Shown: piece after piece, positions 1-9,004 of the stretch
Numbering within the stretch: position 1 is the stretch's first letter
Layout of the letters: the number at the start of each line of letters is the position of its first letter
Source of the DNA: Brevundimonas sp. SH203
Lineage (GTDB): Bacteria > Pseudomonadota > Alphaproteobacteria > Caulobacterales > Caulobacteraceae
Reading direction: 5' to 3'
Assembly: GCF_002157625.1 (NCBI RefSeq)
Contig: NZ_BDMM01000001.1
Location: forward strand, 1 to 64,000
Length of the DNA stretch: 64,000 bases
Program-made: the position numbers and the translations under genes
The notes under the pieces: model-generated
Database searches by the model: none
The model's input: the letters and a program-made list of their open reading frames with translations, nothing else
What the model was told of the DNA's origin: nothing

Positions 1-81
1 GCGCGCACGACGCCGGCGCCGACGCCGGCGCCCAGCCAACCCACGCCGGCGCCCGCGCCCGCGCCAGGGGGCGCGCTGTGA
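1..81 (+). CDS. mreC: MreC, C-terminal end (partial)
   Basis: Only the last 26 codons are in the window. They encode an Ala/Pro/Thr-rich tail ending GGAL, then TGA at 79-81. The stop overlaps the GTG start of mreD (GTGA), which is the usual mreC-mreD coupling. The identity rests on this position directly before mreD, mrdA and rodA, and on the Pro/Ala-rich tails often seen on alphaproteobacterial MreC proteins. MreC is the periplasmic scaffold of the cell-elongation machinery. The tail DNA is a run of imperfect CCGGCGCC-type repeats that could vary in length. No conserved MreC domain is visible here. Confidence 0.75.
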   Translation, partial: ARTTPAPTPAPSQPTPAPAPAPGGAL

Positions 82-596
82 GACGGCCGGTCGCGGTTCG
101 CGTCGTCGGGCCCCTGCAATGGATCGTCTATCCGGCCCTGGCCGCCATCGCCGCCACCGTCGTCCTGGCGACGCCGGTGCAGGTGTTCGGCCTGCATCTG
201 CCCGAGCCGGTCGTTCCCATGATCCTGGCCTTCGCCTGGCCGCTAATCCGGCCGTCGATGACGGCGCCGGCGGTGCTGTTCGTCGTGGGCCTGTTTCTGG
301 ACCTGTTCTGGAACGCGCCGCTGGGCCTGTGGGCGCTGTGCCTGATGGCGGTCTATTTCACGGTCCTGATGTCGCGCAACCTGATGGCGGGGCATGAGGG
401 GCTGATCCGGTTCGGCGCCTATGCCGCCTGCACCCTGGGCGCCTTCGCCCTGGCCTATATGATCGTGGCGGTGCGGGCGGCCAGCGCGCCGGCCCTGTTG
501 CCGCTGATCGCGCAGATCGCGCCGACGCTGATGCTGTATCCCGTGGCCAACTGGATGCTGGAGCGGTTCGACGACGGGGATATCCGGTTCCGATGA
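78..596 (+). CDS. mreD: Rod shape-determining membrane protein MreD
   Basis: A 172-residue, very hydrophobic protein with about five predicted membrane segments, the usual length and shape of MreD. MreD is an inner-membrane part of the elongasome and works with MreC, RodA and PBP2 in side-wall peptidoglycan synthesis. The GTG start at 78 overlaps the mreC stop, and the end overlaps the mrdA start (ATGA at 593-596), so translation is probably coupled. The family diverges strongly in sequence, so the call rests on hydropathy plus the operon order mreC-mreD-mrdA-rodA. Confidence 0.9.
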   Translation: MRRPVAVRVVGPLQWIVYPALAAIAATVVLATPVQVFGLHLPEPVVPMILAFAWPLIRPSMTAPAVLFVVGLFLDLFWNAPLGLWALCLMAVYFTVLMSRNLMAGHEGLIRFGAYAACTLGAFALAYMIVAVRAASAPALLPLIAQIAPTLMLYPVANWMLERFDDGDIRFR

Positions 597-2623
597 GCGG
601 CGAACCTTCCATCTTCTTCGAAGACGTCAACGAGCGGCAGGGCTCCTTCCTGCGGCGCACCTTCATCGTGGGCGGCGCCACGGCGCTGGGGATCGCGGCC
701 CTGATCGGGCGGCTGGGTCAGCTGCAGGTCGTGCAGGCGCAGGAGTATGCGGCGCTATCGTCGCAGAACCAGTTCAACTTCCGCATGGTCCCGCCGCCGC
801 GCGGCCTGATCAAGGACCGCAACGGCGTCGTCATCGCCGGCAACCGGCCCAGCTTCCGCGTGCTGGTCGTGCGCGACGAGACCAAGGATCTGGACGAGAC
901 GCTGGACCTGCTGGGCCAGGTGCTGCCTGACACGCTGGAGCGGCGCCGGGCCATCATCCGCGACGTCAATGCGGCGTCCAAGTTCAATCCCGTGCCGGTC
1001 AAGAGCGACCTGACCTGGGAAGAGTTCGCCAAGGTCAATCAGTACGCCAACGAACTGCCCGGCGTGATGGTCGATATGAACGAGGCCCGCTACTATCCGT
1101 TTGGGGGGGCCTTCGCCCACGTCGTCGGCTATGTGGCCAAGGTGTCGGACCGGGACGTCAAGGCGTTGCGCGACAAGGGCCAGCAGCCGCCGCCGCTGCT
1201 GTTCAACCCTAGCTTCCGCATCGGTCGTCAGGGCGTGGAGAAGGCGCTGGACCTGTCGCTGCGCGGCGAGCCGGGCGGCAATCGGGTCGAGGTCGATGCG
1301 CGCGGCCGGGTGGTCGCCGAAGACATCGGCGGCTCGCGTCCGGCCGTGCCCGGCAAGGAGGTCGTGCTGACGCTGGACGCCGACGTTCAGAACCGGGCGC
1401 TGGAGGTGTTCGGCGACGAGTCCGGGGCCTGCGTCGTGATGGACGTCCGCAACGGCGACATCCTGTGCATGATGTCGGCGCCGTCGTTCGATCCGAACCT
1501 GTTCGTCGGCGGGGTGCCGAGCAAGACCTATCGCGCGCTGGCCGACTATGAGCGCAAGCCTCTGCTGGACAAGACGCTGAATGGCACCTTCCCGCCGGGA
1601 TCGACGTTCAAGCCGACGACGGCGCTGGCGCTGCTGGAGGCGGGGGTCGATCCGAACAACACCGTGGTCTGCACCGGCGCCTATCGCACCGGCAACCGGG
1701 TGCAGCGCTGCTGGGGCCGTCACGGGGTGCAGAACATGCACAACGCGATCAAGAACTCGTGCGACGTCTATTTCTACGCCATGTGCAACCGCGCGGGCGT
1801 GGACAATATCCGCAAGGCCGGACTGGCGCTGGGCTTCGAACATGAGTTCGACATCGGCGTCGGCAACCAGCGCAAGGGCCTGTTGCCGTCCACCGAATGG
1901 AAGGCGCGCACCTTCCCGCGCGATCCCGTCTGGCATCCGGGCGAGACGACCTCGGTGGCCATCGGACAGGGGGCCATCACCGTGAATGCGCTTCAGCTGG
2001 CGGTCATGACCTCGCGCCTGGCCAACGGCAAGAAGCAGCTTCAGCCGCGCCTGATCAAGTCGATCGGCGGCGTCGAACAGCCCAGCGGGGCCGAGGCGCC
2101 CGACCTGCCCTTCGATCCCGCCCACGTCGAATATGTCCGTCAGGGCATGATCGCGGTGGCCAACGACCGGTCCGGCACGGCCTATCGCCAGAGCCAGCTG
2201 GGGCTGGGCGACATCCAGATGGCCGGCAAGACCGGCACGGCCCAGGTCCGCAACTATGGCACCGGATCGCGCAAGAGCGACATCTGGGCGCTGAAGGACC
2301 ACAATCTGTTCGTCGCCTTCGCCCCGGTGGACGCGCCGCGATACGCCGTGGCGGTGATCGTCGAGCATGGCGGCAAGGGCGGGGCCACCGCCGGCGCGCC
2401 GCGCGCGCGCGAAGTGATGCGCACCGTCCTGCTGAAGGACCCGGACATGCGCGCGCGTATCGAACGGCCCCTGCCGCCCGAACCCACCGGCGACGCCATG
2501 GTCGAGGACGGGGTGGTCGGCGCCGCCCCCGAGCCGGACGTGGTCGCCGCGCCCGAGCCGACCCGCGCGGCCACCGGCCCGACCGGCGGCCCGCGCCCCT
2601 ATCTGTCCGAGCCCGGCCGATGA
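593..2623 (+). CDS. mrdA: Penicillin-binding protein 2 (elongation transpeptidase)
   Basis: A 676-residue class B penicillin-binding protein that cross-links peptidoglycan during elongation, paired with the glycosyltransferase RodA. It has a short cytoplasmic N-terminus, one membrane anchor at about residues 22-44, a pedestal/dimerisation region (including RGLIKDRNG), and a transpeptidase domain. The catalytic motifs are all present: S337-x-x-K340 in GSTFK, S389-C-D, and K546-T-G. About 50 C-terminal residues are an acidic, Pro/Ala-rich extension. Start and stop both overlap neighbours by four bases. Nothing suggests loss of function. Confidence 0.97.
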   Translation: MSGEPSIFFEDVNERQGSFLRRTFIVGGATALGIAALIGRLGQLQVVQAQEYAALSSQNQFNFRMVPPPRGLIKDRNGVVIAGNRPSFRVLVVRDETKDLDETLDLLGQVLPDTLERRRAIIRDVNAASKFNPVPVKSDLTWEEFAKVNQYANELPGVMVDMNEARYYPFGGAFAHVVGYVAKVSDRDVKALRDKGQQPPPLLFNPSFRIGRQGVEKALDLSLRGEPGGNRVEVDARGRVVAEDIGGSRPAVPGKEVVLTLDADVQNRALEVFGDESGACVVMDVRNGDILCMMSAPSFDPNLFVGGVPSKTYRALADYERKPLLDKTLNGTFPPGSTFKPTTALALLEAGVDPNNTVVCTGAYRTGNRVQRCWGRHGVQNMHNAIKNSCDVYFYAMCNRAGVDNIRKAGLALGFEHEFDIGVGNQRKGLLPSTEWKARTFPRDPVWHPGETTSVAIGQGAITVNALQLAVMTSRLANGKKQLQPRLIKSIGGVEQPSGAEAPDLPFDPAHVEYVRQGMIAVANDRSGTAYRQSQLGLGDIQMAGKTGTAQVRNYGTGSRKSDIWALKDHNLFVAFAPVDAPRYAVAVIVEHGGKGGATAGAPRAREVMRTVLLKDPDMRARIERPLPPEPTGDAMVEDGVVGAAPEPDVVAAPEPTRAATGPTGGPRPYLSEPGR

Positions 2624-3774
2624 CCGCATCCGCCCTGTCGCGACCGGGAGAGCGCGAGCGCGTCTCGACCAAGCTGGGCCAGATCGACTGGCGGCTGACG
2701 GCCCTGTTGTGCGTGGTCGCCGGCACCGGGGCGATGATGCTGTATTCGGTGGCGGGCGGATCGTGGTCGCCGTGGGCGGCCAAACACCTGATCCGTTTCG
2801 GCATGTGCCTGGCGCTGATGCTGGCGCTGTCGCTGATCAGCATCCGCTACTGGTTCGCCCTGGCCTATCCGATCTATGGGCTGGCGCTGTTCCTGTTGGC
2901 GCTGGTGGAGACGCCGCTGGGGTATCACGCCCTGGGGGCCACCCGCTGGCTGGACCTGGGGTTCACCCGCATCCAGCCGTCGGAGATCATGAAGATCGGC
3001 GTCGTGCTGGCCCTGGCCCGCTGGTATCACGGCGCGACGGCCAAGGAGGCGAGTTTCCACTGGAAGCTGATCTTCCCCGTCGGGATCATCGGCCTGCCGT
3101 TCCTGCTGGTCGCGCACCAGCCTGACCTGGGCTCGGCCATGCTGATCGGCATGACCGGGGCGGCGATGATGTTCGTGGCGGGGCTGAGCTGGCGAATCAT
3201 CGTGCCGCTGATCGTGGCGGCGGCGGTGCTGGTGCCGCCCTATGTGATGTTCGGGATGCACGACTATCAGCGCCACCGCGTGCTGACCTTCCTGAGCCCC
3301 GAGGCCGATATGGCGGACAAGGGCTATCAGATCGTGCAGTCCAAGATCGCCATGGGATCGGGCGGGCCGCTGGGGCGCGGCTTCGGCCTGGGCAGCCAGA
3401 GCCAGCTGGAGTTCCTGCCCGAACGTCAGACCGACTTCATCTTCGCCGCCTTCGCCGAGGAGTTCGGCTTCGTGGGCACCTTCACCCTGTTGGCCTGCTA
3501 TGCCGCCATCATCCTGATCTCGTTGAGGATCGCATCCCTGTCGCACAGTCACTTCGGGCGATTGGCGGCCTCGGGGGTGACGGCGACCTTCGCCCTGTAC
3601 GTGCTGATCAACGGGGCGATGGTGATGGGGCTGGCGCCCGTGGTGGGGGTGCCGATGCCGCTGCTGTCCTATGGCGGCACGGTGATGCTGACCGTCATGA
3701 TCGGCTTTGGCCTGGTGATGGCCACGCGCGTCCACCGCTATGCCGAACTGCCCAAGGGACATGGGCTGATCTGA
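2620..3774 (+). CDS. rodA: SEDS peptidoglycan glycosyltransferase RodA
   Basis: A 384-residue polytopic membrane protein of the SEDS family, the glycan-polymerising partner of PBP2. The start is the ATG at 2620, which overlaps the mrdA stop (ATGA). The same frame stays open far upstream inside mrdA, but that part is not RodA-like. The protein has about ten membrane segments. SEDS hallmarks include the central loop with GSGGPLGRGFGLGSQSQ and the FIFAAFAEEFGFVG segment before the late helices. It closes the mre/mrd operon. I see no strong terminator in the following 130 bp. Confidence 0.96.
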   Translation: MTASALSRPGERERVSTKLGQIDWRLTALLCVVAGTGAMMLYSVAGGSWSPWAAKHLIRFGMCLALMLALSLISIRYWFALAYPIYGLALFLLALVETPLGYHALGATRWLDLGFTRIQPSEIMKIGVVLALARWYHGATAKEASFHWKLIFPVGIIGLPFLLVAHQPDLGSAMLIGMTGAAMMFVAGLSWRIIVPLIVAAAVLVPPYVMFGMHDYQRHRVLTFLSPEADMADKGYQIVQSKIAMGSGGPLGRGFGLGSQSQLEFLPERQTDFIFAAFAEEFGFVGTFTLLACYAAIILISLRIASLSHSHFGRLAASGVTATFALYVLINGAMVMGLAPVVGVPMPLLSYGGTVMLTVMIGFGLVMATRVHRYAELPKGHGLI

Positions 3775-3904
3775 CGTTACGTCAGCTAAGTGATCAGCAT
3801 TCAGGTTTCGCTTTCAAAGGCGGCGATTTCGAAGATAAGGTCACTTCCAATGATCCATTCGCGGCGGCCCGACCGTCAGCGGCGGACGATTTGGGAGATG
3901 ACGG

Positions 3905-5086
3905 ATGAGCGATCTGGAGCCGTTCCGCGCCGAGACGCGCGCCTGGCTGGCGGACAACTGCCCGGCCGAATGTCGCGGGCCGCTGGCCGACGACGAGATG
4001 ATCTGGGGCGGGCGGAACCCCACGTTCAAGACGCCGGAGCATAAGCTGTGGATGGAGCGGATGGGCGCGCGGGGCTGGACGGCGCCCGAATGGCCCAAGG
4101 AGTATGGCGGCGGGGGGCTGAGCCGCGAAGAGGCCAAGGTGCTGGCCTCGGAACTGCGGCGGATCAAGGCGCAACCGGCCCTGAACAGTTTCGGCGTCTG
4201 GATGCTGGGCCCCGCGCTGCTGGCCTTCGGCACGGAGGAACAGAAGCAGCGGTTTCTGCCCGAGATCGTGCGCGGCGAGGTGCGCTGGTGCCAGGGCTAT
4301 TCCGAGCCGGGGGCGGGGTCGGACCTTGCCGCGATCCAGACGCGGGCCGAGGACCGGGGAGACCACTGGATCGTCAACGGCCAGAAGATCTGGACCTCCT
4401 ACGCCGACAAGGCCGACTGGATATTCTGCCTGGTGCGGACGGACCCCGAGGCGCCGAAACATCTGGGCATCAGCTTCGTCCTGTTCGACATGAGGACGCC
4501 GGGCGTGACGACGCGGCCGATCACCCTGATCAGCGGCAAGTCGCCGTTCTGCGAGACTTTCTTCGACGACGTGCGGGTGGAGAAGGAAAACCTGGTCGGG
4601 ACGCTGAACCGGGGCTGGGACGTGGCCAAACACCTGCTGGCGCACGAGCGGACCATGATCGGCGCCATGGGCGAGGTCGGGGGCGGTCGGCCGGTCGGGC
4701 AGGTGGCGCTGGACGCCATCGGGGCGGACGACGACGGACGGCTGGACGAGCCGATGTTGCGCGCCCGCATCGCCGAGATGGAGATCGACGCCGCCGCCTT
4801 CCGCCTGGCGATGGAACGGGTCGGCGATCAGGTGAAGGCCAAACAGGCGCATCCGGCCATCGCCTCCATGCTGAAATACTATGGGTCGGAGCTGAACAAG
4901 CGGCGGCACGAACTGCTGATGGCGGCGGGCGGCGCGGACGCGCTGGAATGGGAAGGCGAGCGGTCGCACGACGGCAAGACGGCGCGCGACTGGCTGAGGA
5001 CCAAGGCCAACTCCATCGAGGGCGGGACCAGCGAGGTTCAACTGAACATCATCGCCAAACACCTGCTGCAACTGCCGGGAGCGTGA
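3905..5086 (+). CDS. Acyl-CoA dehydrogenase (PimC-type large subunit-like)
   Basis: A 393-residue flavoprotein of the acyl-CoA dehydrogenase family, which introduces the alpha-beta double bond into an acyl-CoA. Signatures are QGYSEPGAGSDLA (about residues 137-149), NGQKIWTSYADKADW, and the C-terminal SIEGGTSEVQLNIIAKHLL. A GGGAGATGACGG stretch provides the ribosome binding site for the ATG at 3905. The gene following in the same direction at 5225 is a second, dissimilar dehydrogenase. In alphaproteobacteria such pairs resemble pimeloyl-CoA dehydrogenase large and small subunits. That pairing and its substrate are inference. Confidence 0.85.
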   Translation: MSDLEPFRAETRAWLADNCPAECRGPLADDEMIWGGRNPTFKTPEHKLWMERMGARGWTAPEWPKEYGGGGLSREEAKVLASELRRIKAQPALNSFGVWMLGPALLAFGTEEQKQRFLPEIVRGEVRWCQGYSEPGAGSDLAAIQTRAEDRGDHWIVNGQKIWTSYADKADWIFCLVRTDPEAPKHLGISFVLFDMRTPGVTTRPITLISGKSPFCETFFDDVRVEKENLVGTLNRGWDVAKHLLAHERTMIGAMGEVGGGRPVGQVALDAIGADDDGRLDEPMLRARIAEMEIDAAAFRLAMERVGDQVKAKQAHPAIASMLKYYGSELNKRRHELLMAAGGADALEWEGERSHDGKTARDWLRTKANSIEGGTSEVQLNIIAKHLLQLPGA

Positions 5087-5099
5087 TGCTTCCCGCGCC

Positions 5100-5207
5100 C
5101 GTCATCCTCGGGCTCGACCCGAGGACCGGACGCGCCGCCGCTCGTGCGATGAATTTGACGCACAACTCGCTCGACACCCGATCCTCGGATCAAGTCCGAG
5201 GATGACG
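5100..5207. repeat. Palindromic intergenic repeat pair (GTCATCCTCGGG type)
   Basis: Two 26-base arms (5100-5125 and 5182-5207) are inverted imperfect copies of each other. Each arm is itself a hairpin built on CCTCGGG...CCCGAGG, so the unit can fold as two small hairpins or one long one. It fills most of the gap between the two acyl-CoA dehydrogenases. A closely related single copy lies at 57504-57550. Elements of this CGTCATCCTCGGG type are dispersed intergenic repeats in many alphaproteobacterial genomes. Confidence 0.8.
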
Positions 5208-5224
5208 ATGAAGGAATAGGGACA

Positions 5225-6343
5225 ATGCCGCTGATCCTGACCGAAGAACAGACGATGTTGCAGGACGCCGCCGACGGCTTCCTGAACGAACAGGCGCCCA
5301 TTTCCCATCTGCGAAAGCTGCGGGACGAGCGCGATCCCGACGGCGTGTCGCGCGGCCTGTGGCGGTCGTTCGGCGAGATGGGTTTCGCCGGCGTCATCAT
5401 CCCCGAGGCGATGGGCGGCATGGGGCTGGGCGCCGTCGAGGCCGGGGTGATCGCCGAAAGCCTGGGGCGGACCCTGACGCCGTCGCCCTTCATGGGATCG
5501 TCGGTCCTGTCGGCCAAGGTGCTGATCGAGGGCGGATCGGAGGCGCAGCAGACCTGGCTGCCCCGGATCGCGGCGGGCGAGGCGATCCTGGCCCTGGCCG
5601 TGGACGAGGGCGCCAAACACGCGCCGTCGCGCATCGCGACGCGGGCCGAACGGGCGGGCAACGGCTTCCGGTTGAACGGCGCCAAGGGTTTCGTGCTGGA
5701 CGGCCATGTGGCGGACGCCCTGATCGTGGTCGCCAGGGCCGAAGAGGGCGTGACCCTGTTCCTGGTCGATCCGGCGATGCCGGGCGTCACGGTCGAGCGC
5801 ACGGCCATGGTGGACGCCCACAATGCGGCCCGCATCACCCTGAGCGACGTGGCGGTCGACGCCGATGCGGTGATCGGCGACGTGGGGCAGGGGGAGGCGC
5901 TGCTGGACGGCGCCCTGACCCTGGGCCGGGCTTGTGCGGCATCCACCCTGACCGGGGCGGGCGATCAGGCGTTCAAGATCACGATGGAATACCTGCGGAC
6001 CCGCAAACAGTTCGGCAAACTGATCGGCGAGTTCCAGGCGCTGCAGCACCGGGCGGCGCACCTGTTTTCCGAGCTGGAACTGGCGCGGGCGGCGACCATG
6101 GGGGCGCAACTGGCCATCGACGAGGGGCGCGACACCGCCTCGCTGGCCGCCTCCATCGCCAAGGCCAAGGCCGGCCGCGTCGCCGAACTGGCGGTGCAGG
6201 AGGCGGTCCAGATGCACGGCGGCGTCGGCATGACCGACGAGTTCGACGTCGGCCTGTTCATGAAGCGGGTGCGGGTGCTGAACGAACTGCTGGGCGACGC
6301 CGGATTCCACGCCGAACGCATGGCGCGGGCCCAAGGATTCTAG
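5225..6343 (+). CDS. Acyl-CoA dehydrogenase (PimD-type small subunit-like)
   Basis: A 372-residue acyl-CoA dehydrogenase, shorter than and clearly different from its upstream neighbour. Visible family features are an N-terminal helical domain, NGAKGFVLDGHVADALIV in the beta domain, and TRKQFGKLIGEFQALQHRAA in the C-terminal helical domain, ending in VQMHGGVGMTDEFDVGLFMKR. The ATG at 5225 follows AGGAATAGGGACA. The two genes lie 138 bp apart with a palindromic repeat between them, which could modulate their relative expression. They may form a heteromeric enzyme. The substrate cannot be read from sequence. Confidence 0.85.
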   Translation: MPLILTEEQTMLQDAADGFLNEQAPISHLRKLRDERDPDGVSRGLWRSFGEMGFAGVIIPEAMGGMGLGAVEAGVIAESLGRTLTPSPFMGSSVLSAKVLIEGGSEAQQTWLPRIAAGEAILALAVDEGAKHAPSRIATRAERAGNGFRLNGAKGFVLDGHVADALIVVARAEEGVTLFLVDPAMPGVTVERTAMVDAHNAARITLSDVAVDADAVIGDVGQGEALLDGALTLGRACAASTLTGAGDQAFKITMEYLRTRKQFGKLIGEFQALQHRAAHLFSELELARAATMGAQLAIDEGRDTASLAASIAKAKAGRVAELAVQEAVQMHGGVGMTDEFDVGLFMKRVRVLNELLGDAGFHAERMARAQGF

Positions 6344-6353
6344 CCGAGGACGC

Positions 6354-6480
6354 CGTCATTCCGGGGCTGAGCGCAGCGAAGAACCCGGAACCCAGGGGCG
6401 CGTCACGGCTCTTGCCGCGTCAGGCGTCGGCGATGTCCTCCTGGGTTCCGGGTTCGTCCTGTGGACGCCCCGGAATGACG
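6354..6480. repeat. Palindromic intergenic repeat pair (GTCATTCCGGGG type)
   Basis: The left arm (6354-6396, beginning CGTCATTCCGGGG and containing AACCCGGAACCCAGG) and the right arm (6440-6480) are inverted copies with some divergence in the middle. The element sits between the convergent acyl-CoA dehydrogenase and Hsp70-like genes. It is a second sequence class, distinct from the GTCATCCTCGGG repeats at 5100 and 57504. It may act as a bidirectional mRNA 3'-end structure, since no T-tract terminator is present. Confidence 0.75.
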
Positions 6481-6503
6481 ATGAAAGCGGGTTCGCTTTC
6501 GAT

Positions 6504-7820
6504 CTAGCCGACCTTTTCACTCCACAGGTCCAGGTCGGGTTCGCGCCCGATCAGGGCCAGGCCGGCGGCGATGGATTCGAACTCGCCGCCGGTCTCGATC
6601 CGGTCCTGGCCGAAACGGGTCTGGAAGATGGCGCGCACCGCCGGCACGAAGGAGGTGCCGCCGGTCAGGAAGACGCGGTCGATGCCGTCCGGCGCCAGCC
6701 CTGCGCGCGCCATCGCCTGATCCACCGCCCCTTCGATGGCGGCCAGTTCCGGCGCGATCCAGCCCTCGAACTCGGCGCGCGCGACCGGCTTTTCGATGTG
6801 GACGTCGCCGGCGTGGAAGCGGAAGGTCGCCGTCTCGCTGGCGGACAGGGCCATCTTCAGGGTTGAGACGGCGCGATACAGGTCGTGGCCGTGGTTGTCG
6901 TCCAGAACCTCGATCAGCCGTTCGATCTTCTCCGGCTCCAGCGCCGTGCGGGCCAGCGCCCGGATGTCGCGCATATCCCGCGACGCGCGCAGAAGGGCCA
7001 ACTGGTCCCAGCGCGCGAAGGCGGAATAGTAGCGTTGCGGGATCGGCAGCTGTTTGCCCACCGAGCTGTAGAGTCCGCCCTTGCCCAGTTCCGGCGACAC
7101 CAGCTGGTCGATGATCCGATAGTCGAAGGCGTCGCCGGCCACGCCCACGCCCGACCGGGCCAGGGGTGTCGAACGCAAGCCGTCGTCCGTCCGCTCGAAC
7201 CGGATGATGGAGAAGTCGCTGGTGCCGCCGCCGAAGTCGGCGACCAGGACCGTGGCGTCCTGGGTCAGCTGGCGCGCGAAATAGAAGGCCGCGCCGACCG
7301 GCTCGTGCGCGTAGCGGATGTCGGTGAAGCCCAGCCGCTGGAACGCCGTCTGATAGCGACCCAGCGCCAGGGCCTCGTCGGGATTGCCGCCCGCGAAGGT
7401 GACGGGGCGGCCGACGATCACCGCCGGCGGCATGACGTCAAGCGCCTCGCCCGCATGGTGGCGCAACCGCAGCAGAAAGGCCGCCAGCAGATCCTCGAAG
7501 GCGTAGCGCCGGTTGTCGATGCGGGTCTCGGTGAAGGCGGCGCTGGCGGCGAAGGTCTTGAACGACTGGATGAAGCGGGTCTCCAGCGGGTCCTCGACAT
7601 AGGCCGCGATGGCCCAGGGACCGGCCTCGACCACCCGTTCGGGCGGCTGGCCGTCCACGCCCGGATGAGTCTGGAAGCTGAGCGCCGACCGGAAGGTGGT
7701 CGTGCGCCCCTCCACCGCATCGAAGGTCGCCAGATGCGCCACCCCGTCCCCATCGCTCAAGGCCACGACCGTATTGGTCGTGCCGAAGTCGATGCCGATG
7801 GTCATCGGTTTCGCCGTCAT
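6504..7820 (-). CDS. yegD: Hsp70 family protein, YegD-like
   Basis: A 438-residue actin-fold ATPase. It has the Hsp70 phosphate-1 motif IGIDFGTTNTVVAL at the N-terminus, VADFGGGTSDFSI as phosphate 2, and VFLTGGTSFVP near the end. At this length it holds only the nucleotide-binding domain; the substrate-binding domain of DnaK is missing, as in E. coli YegD (about 450 residues). The ATG at 7820 has AGGAG eight bases upstream; an internal Met at codon 6 is the alternative start. The client and cellular role of YegD proteins are poorly known. It is transcribed towards the dehydrogenase genes and stands alone. Confidence 0.85.
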   Translation of the reverse strand: MTAKPMTIGIDFGTTNTVVALSDGDGVAHLATFDAVEGRTTTFRSALSFQTHPGVDGQPPERVVEAGPWAIAAYVEDPLETRFIQSFKTFAASAAFTETRIDNRRYAFEDLLAAFLLRLRHHAGEALDVMPPAVIVGRPVTFAGGNPDEALALGRYQTAFQRLGFTDIRYAHEPVGAAFYFARQLTQDATVLVADFGGGTSDFSIIRFERTDDGLRSTPLARSGVGVAGDAFDYRIIDQLVSPELGKGGLYSSVGKQLPIPQRYYSAFARWDQLALLRASRDMRDIRALARTALEPEKIERLIEVLDDNHGHDLYRAVSTLKMALSASETATFRFHAGDVHIEKPVARAEFEGWIAPELAAIEGAVDQAMARAGLAPDGIDRVFLTGGTSFVPAVRAIFQTRFGQDRIETGGEFESIAAGLALIGREPDLDLWSEKVG

Positions 7821-7933
7821 GGCCGCGCTCCTGAAAGGGGGAGCCGGTTCCTAACGTCCAGACGCGCGGACGCAAGGGGTAAGACGTCGAGAGGCGCGGA
7901 AGCTGTGGCCGACCCACTCGGCTTCACCGGCGT

Positions 7934-9004
7934 TCACCGGCGGGGTTGATCGGCCGGGGCGACGGGGAGCACCAGTTCGAAGGTGGAGCCGCCGTGGGCG
8001 TTCAGGCGGCATCTCAGTTCGCCGCCGTGGGCGTCGGCGACGGCGCGAACGACGGACAGGCCCAGGCCCGAGCCTTCGCCGCCGGTGTCGCCGCGGGTGA
8101 AGGGTTCGAAAAGCTTCTGGGCCGCGGCCGGCGACAGGCCGGGGCCGACGTCGGAGACGGCGATGGCGGCTCGCCCCTCGCGCGGTTCGACCGAGACGCG
8201 CAGCAGGCCGGGGGTGGCGTGTTTGCGGGCGTTGTCGATCAGGGCGAGGACGGCCTGGCGCACCCGGAACGGATCACACTCGGCGGGCAGGCGGTTCAGC
8301 GACCAGAGGATGCGGAAACCCGCCTCATTCAGGGCCGGGTCCATGGCGCTGCGCAGGTCGCCCACCACCTCGGCCATGTCCACGGCTTCGAAGCGCAGGT
8401 GAAGATGGCCGCTGTCAGCCAGGCTGACGACGCGAAGGTCCTCGATCAGGCGCGCCAGCCCCTCGATCTGTTTGATCAGGCTGGCCAGAAGGGCGTCGTC
8501 CAGCTCGAAAAGACCGTCCGCCACCCCCTGAAGCCGGCCCAGCAGAATGGTGACGGGGGTGCGCAGTTCGTGGGCGATGGAGGCGTTCCAGGTCGCCAGA
8601 CTCTCGGCGACGCTCTCCAGCCGCTCGGCCATGGCGTTGAAGTTCTCGACCATCTCGGTGGCCTCGCCCAGCGAGCGGTCGTCGGCCGAGGCGCGGGCGG
8701 TCAGGTCGCCGCCCTTGATCTGGCGCGCGGCGAGCGCCAGCGAGGACAGGGGCCGCGCGATGCGCTTTGACAACTGCACCGCCGCAACCACCGACAGGGC
8801 GACGGACAGCAGGATGAAGCCGAGCGTCACCAGAATGTCGAAAGGCTGTAGCGACCAGGCGGACGAGCCGAAATAGTCCGGGTGTTTGGTGAGCAGCCAG
8901 CCGTAGATGAAATAGCTGCCGACCGTGGAGAGGCACAGGCCCAGCGTCGTCACGACCGACATATAGATGGCGATGTTTCGGCCGAGGCCGGAGGGCGGTT
9001 TCAT
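7934..9004 (-). CDS. Sensor histidine kinase (BaeS/AdeS-like)
   Basis: A 356-residue membrane histidine kinase. It has two membrane segments (about residues 12-34 and 58-78) around a short periplasmic loop, a HAMP linker, a phosphoacceptor box with His145 in SIAHELRTP, and an ATPase domain with LIDNARKHA, DVGPGLS and GSGLGLSVV boxes. The ATG at 9004 overlaps the regulator stop (ATGA), so the two are co-translated. The frame extends upstream into the regulator gene but that part is not kinase sequence. Divergence from an RND efflux operon suggests it senses a pump substrate or envelope stress, as AdeRS and BaeSR do. Confidence 0.92.
   Translation of the reverse strand: MKPPSGLGRNIAIYMSVVTTLGLCLSTVGSYFIYGWLLTKHPDYFGSSAWSLQPFDILVTLGFILLSVALSVVAAVQLSKRIARPLSSLALAARQIKGGDLTARASADDRSLGEATEMVENFNAMAERLESVAESLATWNASIAHELRTPVTILLGRLQGVADGLFELDDALLASLIKQIEGLARLIEDLRVVSLADSGHLHLRFEAVDMAEVVGDLRSAMDPALNEAGFRILWSLNRLPAECDPFRVRQAVLALIDNARKHATPGLLRVSVEPREGRAAIAVSDVGPGLSPAAAQKLFEPFTRGDTGGEGSGLGLSVVRAVADAHGGELRCRLNAHGGSTFELVLPVAPADQPRR

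Noticed and set aside
3790..4044. Small open frame overlapping the first acyl-CoA dehydrogenase
   Set aside because: Most of it lies inside the dehydrogenase in another frame and the product looks random and Arg-rich.
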